Positions 56,935 to 64,000 of a stretch of 64,000 nt of DNA are shown one piece after another. A program made the position numbers and the translations under genes. This stretch comes from Vibrio sp. YMD68 (lineage in GTDB: Bacteria > Pseudomonadota > Gammaproteobacteria > Enterobacterales > Vibrionaceae): positions 1,178,001 through 1,242,000 of the forward strand of contig NZ_CP124613.1 in NCBI RefSeq assembly GCF_029958905.1, given 5' to 3'. Each line of letters opens with the position of its first letter. Within the stretch, counting starts at the first letter, position 1. The notes under the pieces were generated by a model. The model searched no databases and had not been told where the DNA came from. It was given only the letters and a program-made list of their open reading frames with translations.

Positions 56935-58044
56935 ATGAAAGGATTGAGCAAATTACTCTTATCCATGGCAATGACGTGTGGCGTTCTCGCGGCACCAGTT
57001 CAAGCGGATATTGAATTCAAAGATGTGATAGGTAGGGAAATCACCTTAGATAAGCCAGCTGAGCGGGTGTTTCTTGGTTTTTATTTTGAGGATTTTCTTG
57101 CCATAGCTGGGCCAGATGCTTACACCAAGGTGGCGATTTTTCCTAAAGCTTCTTGGAAAGATTATCGTCAATCCCAGTGGACAACGTACACAAAAATCAT
57201 ACCTGAGTTAAATACAATCGAAGATTCTGGTTCTATTTATACCGGAACGTTTAATCTAGAGAAATTGCTCACCGTTAAACCCGATGTCGCATTATTGGCG
57301 GCTTGGCAATATAAATCCCTAGGGGAAAAAGTCGATTTATTAGAAAGCACAGGGATCACAGTGGTCGTGGTTGATTTCAATGCTCAAACCGTCGAGAAGC
57401 ATTTAGCCAGTACTCGAGTGATCGGCAAGGTAATGGGCACGGACAGCAGAGCAGAGATAATTGCCAATGAATATGAATCGACGGTGATCGATGTTCAACG
57501 CCGCGTTACTGACTATTTGACAAAAAATCCAGCTCGCCGAGTGTATGTAGAAATCGGCACCGGTGGTGCCGATGAATATGGTAAGAGCTATTCCACCTCG
57601 ATGTGGGGGAAATTGCTCGATCTCGCAGGAGCAAACAATATTGCGGCGGGCAAGTTTGAAGGTTCTGCCCACCTAACGCCTGAATATGTCCTAAGCCAAG
57701 ATCCAGAAGTGATTTTTGTCTCTGGTGCTCATTGGTCTAAATATGACGACAGCGCATTACTAGGATTCGGCACAAGTGAAGAACAAGCCCAAGCTCGCTA
57801 CATGCCTTACTTGAAGCGTCAAGGTTGGGATCAGCTCAGTGCGATAAAGAACCACGAATTTTATGGGATGTATCACTCTGGTACGCGTACTATTTATGAC
57901 CATGTGTTTTTGCAATATCTCGCTAAATCTATTTACCCTGAAGCTTTTAAAGACATTGATCCAAAGAAAACTCACCAAGCCTTTTTTGAGCAATTCATGC
58001 CTCAAAAACTCGACGGTACTTTCATGATTAAGGTTGATGGCTAA
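56935..58044 (+). CDS. ABC importer substrate-binding protein (siderophore/cobalamin class)
   Basis: A 369-residue protein with a Sec signal ending VQADIEF. The TroA/FepB-type fold is seen from FKDVIGREITLDKPAERVF at the start and ARYMPYLKRQGWDQLSAIKNHEFYGMYHSG near the end. It should bind a metal-siderophore in the periplasm. The permease gene overlaps its stop by one base. The Fur-like box upstream suggests iron control. Confidence 0.9.
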   Translation: MKGLSKLLLSMAMTCGVLAAPVQADIEFKDVIGREITLDKPAERVFLGFYFEDFLAIAGPDAYTKVAIFPKASWKDYRQSQWTTYTKIIPELNTIEDSGSIYTGTFNLEKLLTVKPDVALLAAWQYKSLGEKVDLLESTGITVVVVDFNAQTVEKHLASTRVIGKVMGTDSRAEIIANEYESTVIDVQRRVTDYLTKNPARRVYVEIGTGGADEYGKSYSTSMWGKLLDLAGANNIAAGKFEGSAHLTPEYVLSQDPEVIFVSGAHWSKYDDSALLGFGTSEEQAQARYMPYLKRQGWDQLSAIKNHEFYGMYHSGTRTIYDHVFLQYLAKSIYPEAFKDIDPKKTHQAFFEQFMPQKLDGTFMIKVDG

Positions 58045-59108
58045 TGAAAACGGTTGTTGACACTTCTATTTCAGAGATCTCTCCATCTAGCGGCATTTAT
58101 GCAGCACTGAATCGATCGCGATTGCGCTTTATTTGGTTGACGACAGTTGCATTGTGCTTGGTGGTCATTGCTGACCTTGGTATTGGATCTTCCTGGATGG
58201 GTGTCAGCGATATAATGAATACCATATGGCTTGGGCCTAATGGAGACTCTCTTCACTCAACCATTATTTGGCAGTTAAGGCTGCCATTAACGCTGACATG
58301 TTTGGTGGTTGGCGCTTCCTTAGGTCTTGCTGGAGGGTTAATGCAAACCTTGTTGGCAAATCCGTTAGCAAGCCCATACACCTTAGGCGTTTCGGCGGCA
58401 GCGGGGTTTGGAGCGGCGGTCGCGATGTTGTCTGGCCTCACTATTTTTGGGCACGCATGGCTAGGCGTTCCAGTGTCTGCCTTTATTGCTTCTGCACTCT
58501 CTAGTTTCACCATTTTTTCTATCGGAAAGGGGCGCAACATGGACGCAAAAGTGCTGATCCTTGCTGGTATCGTCGTGCTGTTTTTCTTTCAAGCATTGCA
58601 ATCCCTGGTTCAGTACATGGCCTCACCAGAAGTCTTGCAGCAGATTGTTTTTTGGCTGTTTGGCAGTTTACTAAAAGCCAGTTGGACGTCCGTCTGGGTG
58701 GCCGGGGTCATTTTAGTCTTTACACTTGTGTATGTTGCGCCACAAATATGGGCATTGACGGCTTTGTCGACGGGAGATGAACGGGCTCAAAGCCTAGGAA
58801 TTCAAACCGATAAACTCAGGCTACGGATATTTCTTCTTTGTTCAATGTTAACGGCTGGTGCGGTGTCTTTTGTCGGAACAATCGGGTTTGTTGGATTGGT
58901 GGCTCCGCACCTGTCACGCATGTTGGTGGGGGAAGATCAGCGATTTTACTTACCCATGGCCACCATGATGGGCGCACTTGTCTTAACTCTTGCCTCACTC
59001 GTATCCAAATTAGTCGTGCCTGGAACGATCATTCCTATTGGCATTGTCACATCGCTAGTGGGCGTGCCGTTTCTTCTCTATTTGCTGGTCAGTAAAAGGT
59101 TTGCATAA
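58044..59108 (+). CDS. FecCD-family ABC permease
   Basis: A 354-residue membrane protein with about nine or ten helices. RLPLTLTCLVVGASLGLAGGLMQTLLANPLASPYTLGVSAAAGFGAA and GFVGLVAPHLSRMLVGEDQR are hallmark FecCD motifs; the latter holds the ATPase-coupling loop. It forms the membrane path of the importer. Start and stop overlap the neighbours. Confidence 0.93.
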   Translation: MKTVVDTSISEISPSSGIYAALNRSRLRFIWLTTVALCLVVIADLGIGSSWMGVSDIMNTIWLGPNGDSLHSTIIWQLRLPLTLTCLVVGASLGLAGGLMQTLLANPLASPYTLGVSAAAGFGAAVAMLSGLTIFGHAWLGVPVSAFIASALSSFTIFSIGKGRNMDAKVLILAGIVVLFFFQALQSLVQYMASPEVLQQIVFWLFGSLLKASWTSVWVAGVILVFTLVYVAPQIWALTALSTGDERAQSLGIQTDKLRLRIFLLCSMLTAGAVSFVGTIGFVGLVAPHLSRMLVGEDQRFYLPMATMMGALVLTLASLVSKLVVPGTIIPIGIVTSLVGVPFLLYLLVSKRFA

Positions 59109-59893
59109 TGAATTATCTTTGTGTTGAACAACTTTGCGTTTCGTTAGGTGGAAAACCTATTCTTAGTGACCTATCTGCCCAGTTTCAAGGTGGGCAATTC
59201 ACCGCTGTTTTAGGCCCCAATGGCACCGGAAAAACGACTTTGTTGAAGGCCATAATAGGCACCATTCCTTATCACGGTACTGTGTTGAGTCGCAGTGGCT
59301 CAGAGCCGATCCCTATCAGTCGTTTTTCTTATTTATGTCAATTGAACAAATCCCCTAGCCAGCTCACGGTGATCGAAATGGTGCTGCTGGGATTGGTGAA
59401 TCAACTGACATGGCAGATTAGTGAACAGCAACAATTACTTGCCGAAAATATGCTGAAATCCTTAGGTATTTTACCCATTGCGACACGGCGATTCAGTGCA
59501 CTTAGCGGTGGCCAGCAACAAATGGTGGCGATGGCACAAGCACTGATATCGAAACCCAAAATACTGTTGCTCGATGAACCCACCAGCGCGTTGGATTTAC
59601 GCCACCAGGTTCAAGTGTTAGACCTGGCTAAGCAATACACCCGTGAAAGTGGCGCTGTGACTGTAGCGGTATTGCATGATTTATCGTTGGCAGCACGCTA
59701 CAGCGACCAACTTTTATTGCTTAATAAAGGCAACGTGGTCGCATCCGGTGAGCCTAAGGACGTACTCAAACCGGATTTACTTGAACAAGTTTACCAGGTT
59801 GAAGTGGATGTAGGGTGTTGCAACCAAGGCCATTGGCATGTCACGCCGACTCGCCCCACTCGATCCCATAGTCAATACCTAGCGGCTGTTTAG
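59108..59893 (+). CDS. ABC importer ATPase
   Basis: A 261-residue ATPase. Walker A is GPNGTGKTTLLK, the signature LSGGQQQMVAMAQAL, Walker B ILLLDEPTSALD, followed by the switch His in VAVLHD. It powers the siderophore importer. Its start overlaps the permease stop by one base. Confidence 0.94.
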   Translation: MNYLCVEQLCVSLGGKPILSDLSAQFQGGQFTAVLGPNGTGKTTLLKAIIGTIPYHGTVLSRSGSEPIPISRFSYLCQLNKSPSQLTVIEMVLLGLVNQLTWQISEQQQLLAENMLKSLGILPIATRRFSALSGGQQQMVAMAQALISKPKILLLDEPTSALDLRHQVQVLDLAKQYTRESGAVTVAVLHDLSLAARYSDQLLLLNKGNVVASGEPKDVLKPDLLEQVYQVEVDVGCCNQGHWHVTPTRPTRSHSQYLAAV

Positions 59894-59987
59894 CCTGATG
59901 TTTTTATAAATCTAGATTAAGTGATCGCTTAAATACGACGTGATTGTCAGGTATTCGACCAATTTAAAAATTATAAAAGAAATCATA

Positions 59988-60866
59988 ATGAATAAAGGTG
60001 TTTTGTTGGCGATTGCATCCGCACTCGTTTTTAGTGCGATGAACGCACTGATTAAAGCGGCAAGCTTGACGATTCCAAGTGCAGAAATTGTTTTCTTTCG
60101 CAGTATTATTGGTACCTGTTTGGTGCTTTTTTTGATGTTCCAAGCACGAGTTACGTTCTCAAGCCAAGGAGTACCATTATTGGTACTGCGGGGCGTATTT
60201 GGCGCGTTATACCTGCTTGCCTTTGTGTATACCATTGCGCATATTCCACTGGCTGATGCGGCTATTCTGGCCTATTTATCCCCCTTCTTTGTTATCGTGC
60301 TTTCTAACCTTGTGCTAGGAGAACGCTTACCTAACAAAGCCAAGTTATTATTACCCATGATTTTAGTGGGCGTTGCGCTGGTGATTGATCCGTTTGGATT
60401 CAGTGCATTTAATATTTATGCCCTCGCTGGTATTGCGAGCGCGATATTTGCAGCGGGCGCCTCAATAACCATTAAGCAGCTCAGCAAAAACCACCATACA
60501 TATGAAATTGTATTCTACTTTTTAGCAACCGCGACCGTAATATCAGCAGTGTTAATGAAAGGTACGTTTGTCATGCCACAAGGCATCACATGGTTGTACT
60601 TGGTTGCGATTGGTGTGGTTTCGTTACTTGGGCAAATATTCTTAACCAAGGCCTTTACGCATGAAAATGCTGGGGTTGTGGCGGTGACACGCTACATCGG
60701 ACTCGCATTTAATATTTTATGGGGTGTCATTTTTTGGAACGAAATTCCTGATTGGTTAACCGCTTTAGGGGGAACGGTTATTGTAATCTCATGCATTTTA
60801 CTGTCGTGGCCAAGCAAGGATCGCAAGCAAACGAACAATGTCGCACAACGAGAGAATGTTGCATAA
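59988..60866 (+). CDS. EamA/DMT family transporter
   Basis: A 292-residue protein from the ATG at 59988. It has ten helices in two EamA halves (LLAIASALVFSAMNALIKAASLTI; LAGIASAIFAAGASITIKQLS). The export or import substrate is unknown. It follows the ABC ATPase by 94 bases. Its stop lies inside a three-copy tandem repeat. Confidence 0.88.
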   Translation: MNKGVLLAIASALVFSAMNALIKAASLTIPSAEIVFFRSIIGTCLVLFLMFQARVTFSSQGVPLLVLRGVFGALYLLAFVYTIAHIPLADAAILAYLSPFFVIVLSNLVLGERLPNKAKLLLPMILVGVALVIDPFGFSAFNIYALAGIASAIFAAGASITIKQLSKNHHTYEIVFYFLATATVISAVLMKGTFVMPQGITWLYLVAIGVVSLLGQIFLTKAFTHENAGVVAVTRYIGLAFNILWGVIFWNEIPDWLTALGGTVIVISCILLSWPSKDRKQTNNVAQRENVA

Positions 60867-60893
60867 CGAAAGAATGTGCATAACGAAAGAATG
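60844..60893 (+). repeat. Tandem repeat over the EamA stop codon
   Basis: Three imperfect copies of CATAACGAAAGAATG(TG) at 60844-60861, 60862-60878 and 60879-60893. The EamA stop (60864-60866) lies in the second copy, so copy changes would alter the C-terminus. Confidence 0.75.
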
Positions 60894-61017
60894 CATTGAT
60901 CACCTAATTCAGCCGCTTCATCAATCAAATATACACATTGCATGTGATTTCTGTATAGAAGCATGTTAAAAAGTGACAGCTTTAATAAAATGTATTTTAT
61001 CAATTACCGAGAGCGTG

Positions 61018-61590
61018 ATGAAAAAGAGTGGTTTTACATTAATTGAATTAGTGGCTGTTATTGTCATTCTTGGTGTACTCGCTGTCGTTGCTGCACCACG
61101 GTTTCTCAACTTACAAGAGTCTGCGAGAAGTTCGGTACTCGAAGGTGTGGCTGGTGCGATGGAAGGAGTGATCACTCAAGTTAATGCCAAAGCAGCTATT
61201 GCTGGATTAACGCCGAGTAACTCCAACCCCACGGCGGGCTCTGGTAGTAGCGCACAAGATGATTATGTGATCGATTTTGGTATCGGTACAGTCGAAGTTG
61301 ACTGGGCCACACTGTGTCCTGAGAGTGTCGGAGAATCAGGGGGTAAGCTTACCATGCTCCACTTTCTAACATTAGGAACCACTGATGATTTTACTACCGC
61401 AGTTGGTAATCGCCACACTGTCGTTGGTTTTGAGCACAATTTCTCTGACCAAGACCTAGGCAGCAACAATATTGAAGTCCTTCCTGAAGGTTGCTACGTC
61501 ATTTATGACTCATTTGGTGGTAGATCAGGCGCGACCTGCCCGGCTGAAGGTTGTGAATGTACCGTGAGAATTGAAAATACTGGCTGTTAG
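61018..61590 (+). CDS. Type IV prepilin-like protein (MSHA-like)
   Basis: A 190-residue protein from the ATG at 61018. It has a short basic leader, the prepilin peptidase site before GFTLIELVAVIVILGVLAVV, and the typical alpha-helix (APRFLNLQESAR). Cysteines at the C-terminus (GATCPAEGCECTVRIENTGC) may form a disulphide loop. It resembles MSHA-family pilins but no other pilus gene is nearby, so it may be an orphan minor pilin. Confidence 0.85.
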   Translation: MKKSGFTLIELVAVIVILGVLAVVAAPRFLNLQESARSSVLEGVAGAMEGVITQVNAKAAIAGLTPSNSNPTAGSGSSAQDDYVIDFGIGTVEVDWATLCPESVGESGGKLTMLHFLTLGTTDDFTTAVGNRHTVVGFEHNFSDQDLGSNNIEVLPEGCYVIYDSFGGRSGATCPAEGCECTVRIENTGC

Positions 61591-61850
61591 AGCCTCGCCT
61601 TTCTATTATTTCCAGCCGTTGAGACTACAGAAGTACTACCGACGGCTGAGCAATCACAAATTCTTCGTTGGTAGGCAACCCATTAGTAGAACTTGTGCTA
61701 GTAAGTGTTAGAACTATTCAACTAAAAACAGATTCATTGTCTTTAATTATCGTACCGCCCAACCAATTCCCTCTAAATGAACTAAAATATTAGCGTTAGT
61801 GGTTGTATCCATAGAATAACGAATCTATTTAGGCTAGGTAGGATAATAAT
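61591..61850. other. Gap with the first ackA-like scar
   Basis: 260 bases between the prepilin and chemoreceptor genes. It contains the 3'-end scar at 61625-61693 (minus strand) and otherwise A+T-rich sequence with the chemoreceptor's weak leader. Confidence 0.5.
61625..61693 (-). pseudogene. Acetate-kinase-like 3'-end fragment, copy 1
   Basis: Minus-strand translation reads SSTNGLPTNEEFVIAQPSVV then LL and a stop. The PTNEE-x-VIAQ pattern recalls the C-terminus of acetate kinase (AckA). It lacks the rest of the gene. A near-identical piece lies at 63574-63637. Confidence 0.45.
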
Positions 61851-63395
61851 ATGGGAAGACGAAACCAAGATACTATCGACGAGGAGGTCAACTTTGCATC
61901 CTCTGAAGAGCTTGTTTCTACAACAGACCCCAGAGGGGTGATTACCTACGCTAATGACGCGTTTTGCTCAATTTCGGGATACTCACGTGACGAGTTAATC
62001 GGCAAAAACCATAATATGGTTCGACACCCAGATATGCCAAAAGAGGCTTTTTTTGATCTTTGGGAGCACCTTAAACAAGGGCAGCCCTGGCGAGGCGCAG
62101 TAAAAAACCGATGTAAAGATGGTCGCTACTATTGGGTAGATGCTTTTGTTACTCCTATATACAGCAACGGAGAAATCGTTGGCTATCAATCGGTGAGAAG
62201 AAACTTAGACCCTAAGTATAAAAGTGCTGCGGCTAAGATGTACAAAAGAGTTAAGCAAGGAAAGCCTATTCGTCCGACGTCGGTTGACCTATTTGAGAAA
62301 TACAAATTATTGCTATTTTTGGTGTGCGGTATACCCATTATATATTTGACGTCTTATTCTTACCTATTCTCTATCTTATTGCTTCCTATGCCACTTCTTC
62401 TGTTCAGAAACGAAATATTCCGAATGGCTAGTTATACTAAAGAACAGCAAGATAAATACGATAGTGTCTCAAGATACGTCTACTCTGGCGATAAACCTAA
62501 CAGCGTATGCGACTTCCATATAAAACTACTGGAAGGTCAAGTCCGAACGATTATCGGGCGTGTTATCGACTCTAGCCACATACTTGCGGATGGCTCAACA
62601 TCGCTTAACAATACCGTCACTCAATTGAAAAACTCGACAGAGCAAGGTGTGGGAGAGCTATTGCAAATTTCAACCGCATCGGAAGAGATGACTCAAACAA
62701 TCGATGAAGTTGCACAGAATACCATGAGTTCAAGTCACAAAATGGAACAAGCTCATAGTGACTGTGAAGCCGCCACAAAGGCAATGCGACACACGATGGA
62801 CGAAGTCAATGCTTTAGCCAAAGAAGTCGAAGAATCCGCGACGTCAGCCATTGAACTCTCCACTGAAGTAGAAAAAATTAGCGATATTATGCACGAAATA
62901 AAGGGAATATCGGAGCAGACCAACTTACTCGCGCTCAACGCGGCCATTGAAGCCGCTAGAGCAGGAGAACATGGCAGAGGATTCGCTGTTGTAGCCGATG
63001 AAGTGCGGGCTTTATCAACCAGAACACAATCTGCGACCGAGCAAATACACTCATCGGTCTCTGAAATTCATACGACTCTCATTTCGTGGTCAAAAAAAAT
63101 GGAATCTGGGAAAGAAGCCGCTGAAAATTGTGCTACCGAGGCCCAAGAAACAGAACTTCTCGTGGCAAAAGTTTACGATACTATTTCAGATATTTCAGAC
63201 TTAACTATGCAAATATCCACTGCGACCGAGCAGCAAAGTATGGTTTCACAAGAAGTAACCCGAAATATTTCTAATCTCAGAGATGCATCAACAATGAACC
63301 TAGAGCAAACTGAGGGAGTAAATGATCAAGCAGGTATGATCAACCGTCTGTCACATTCACTGGCATCACTTGCTTTATCTTTTCGAGTTAATTGA
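61851..63395 (+). CDS. PAS-containing methyl-accepting chemotaxis protein
   Basis: A 514-residue receptor. PAS domain (about 15-115; [44 protein letters not shown]), a membrane segment pair (about 145-185; [17 protein letters not shown]) and a signalling domain (about 240-510) with the conserved hairpin [32 protein letters not shown]. This is an Aer-like layout, so it may sense redox or oxygen through PAS (no heme or flavin ligand was identified). Duplicated ackA-like scars flank it. Confidence 0.92.
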   Translation: MGRRNQDTIDEEVNFASSEELVSTTDPRGVITYANDAFCSISGYSRDELIGKNHNMVRHPDMPKEAFFDLWEHLKQGQPWRGAVKNRCKDGRYYWVDAFVTPIYSNGEIVGYQSVRRNLDPKYKSAAAKMYKRVKQGKPIRPTSVDLFEKYKLLLFLVCGIPIIYLTSYSYLFSILLLPMPLLLFRNEIFRMASYTKEQQDKYDSVSRYVYSGDKPNSVCDFHIKLLEGQVRTIIGRVIDSSHILADGSTSLNNTVTQLKNSTEQGVGELLQISTASEEMTQTIDEVAQNTMSSSHKMEQAHSDCEAATKAMRHTMDEVNALAKEVEESATSAIELSTEVEKISDIMHEIKGISEQTNLLALNAAIEAARAGEHGRGFAVVADEVRALSTRTQSATEQIHSSVSEIHTTLISWSKKMESGKEAAENCATEAQETELLVAKVYDTISDISDLTMQISTATEQQSMVSQEVTRNISNLRDASTMNLEQTEGVNDQAGMINRLSHSLASLALSFRVN

Positions 63396-63522
63396 ATACA
63401 GCCTGTCTCTAATAGGCAATACAGAGCTATATGAGTGACTGAGTCAACTAGAGGTGGAAAGAATTTTCGGTGTCCAGCCGGAATGACTTAAAAACTACTG
63501 TAGCCTCAGCATACAAAACCAA

Positions 63523-63549
63523 AAAAGCGAGCCATCATAGCTCGCTTTT
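63523..63549. terminator. Rho-independent terminator
   Basis: AAAAGCGAGC / GCTCGCTTTT (63523-63532 and 63540-63549) with a 7-base loop. T- and A-runs permit use in both directions, ending the chemoreceptor gene or the former ackA-like gene. Confidence 0.85.
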
Positions 63550-63573
63550 CAATATTCTGTATTTTGGAAAAAA

Positions 63574-63637
63574 TTACAACAGTTCGACCGACTGCTGCGC
63601 AATCACGAATTCTTCATTGGTTGGCTAGGTATTAGTA
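63574..63637 (-). pseudogene. Acetate-kinase-like 3'-end fragment, copy 2
   Basis: Minus-strand reading gives PTNEEFVIAQQSVELL and a stop, matching 14 of 16 residues of copy 1. Upstream, an out-of-frame VLIP suggests a broken AckA tail. It follows the terminator at 63523-63549 on the minus strand as a true 3' end would. Confidence 0.45.
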
Positions 63638-63894
63638 CAGCAGACACATTACAGCTTCCTCCTACAAATTTTTGGACAGAAGATTGTTGCATTTTTACTA
63701 ATTTAGCAAAACGCGAATTAATTAAGGTAATGTAAAAAATCGCTTAACTGTATGTCCTGTAATTCTGGAACAGAACTATATTATGGAAACCACTTAACAT
63801 TATATGTCCTCCTGCTGGCTACAGAACACCATAATCAGCTGTAATAATCAGCTATATTCTACATCTGTAACTATATTCCTATTAACAATACCGC

Positions 63895-64000
63895 TTAGAA
63901 TAATTCAACTTCTGTTTCCTGTACCGAAACTGTATTGCTTATTTCAGCCGAGAGCGAGGTAAGTAAGTCAACAACTTCAAAGCTGGCTTTTTCCATAAGA
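63895..64000 (-). CDS. Partial CDS, 3' end only
   Basis: The minus-strand frame from the right edge to the stop at 63895 reads LMEKASFEVVDLLTSLSAEI and continues to QETEVELF. It looks like the helical C-terminal end of a larger protein, perhaps a chemoreceptor, but too little is present to name a family. Confidence 0.45.
   Translation of the reverse strand, partial: LMEKASFEVVDLLTSLSAEISNTVSVQETEVELF

Larger units (their letters stand above)
63396..63894. other. Gap after the chemoreceptor
   Basis: About 500 bases. It contains the terminator at 63523-63549 and the second ackA-like scar at 63574-63637. The remainder is A+T-rich with no gene seen. Confidence 0.5.

Noticed and set aside
1..64000. 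Search for tRNA, rRNA, CRISPR arrays and insertion sequences
   Set aside because: No cloverleaf with conserved arms, regular spaced repeats, transposase or terminal repeats were recognised by eye; a tool-based scan could still find divergent ones.

Overview
The window looks like chromosomal DNA of a marine gammaproteobacterium, most probably a Vibrionaceae member. This is inferred from gene content: a MSHA-like prepilin, a KdgM-type porin beside an SLC5 symporter and a DehR-like reductase, a coupled EAL-HDOD/PilZ pair, CBM5/12 chitin-binding modules and an NPP1-like (NLP) toxin. No rRNA, tRNA, CRISPR array or insertion sequence was seen.

Region 1 (1-20.4 kb) is a surface and chitin region. 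It holds an OmpA protein followed by a calcium-repeat (TSP3) lipoprotein that runs off the left edge, a secreted KatG with a convergent LysR regulator, and a 1172-residue TSP3 lipoprotein with twenty 50-residue repeats. Next comes a two-gene operon: a 1786-residue multidomain protein (chitin-binding modules, four PKD domains, dehydrogenase-like propeller, c-type heme motif, DUF1587-1585 series) and a Tat-exported DUF1552 protein. A GH18 chitinase with two CBM5/12 modules is divergent from that operon. A palindrome, ATGAAACG-N3-CGTTTCAT, lies upstream of the ompA and DUF1592 operons. A degenerate copy lies upstream of the giant TSP3 gene, so the three units may form one regulon.

Region 2 (20.4-38.5 kb) holds an NLP cytolysin gene and two paralogous modules with an unusual split Rhs toxin architecture. 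Each module has a Sec-secreted beta-rich protein, an Rhs/YD-repeat protein of exactly 1263 residues that stops at its Y-x-P-(Y/F)-G motif, and a separate protein made of a Tat signal, the missing Rhs core and a glycine/alanine-rich variable C-terminus. Module B lies between the porin/symporter pair and the reductase of an apparent oligouronide (alginate-type) uptake locus.

Region 3 (29-45.3 kb) carries the oligouronide genes (symporter, KdgM-like porin, DehR-like reductase), an exonuclease/DUF294 signalling pair and two divergent paralogous FadR-type regulators. TTGTA-type candidate operators recur upstream of these transport, reductase and regulator genes.

Region 4 (45.3-64 kb) has a MATE transporter and a TetR-controlled region of membrane proteins, SDRs, a VTT-like protein and an AraC regulator. 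It continues with a secreted unknown, the PilZ and EAL-HDOD pair, an AraC regulator next to a probably Fur-controlled siderophore ABC importer, an EamA transporter, an orphan prepilin and a PAS chemoreceptor. The chemoreceptor is flanked by two short direct-repeat scars that resemble an acetate kinase 3' end.
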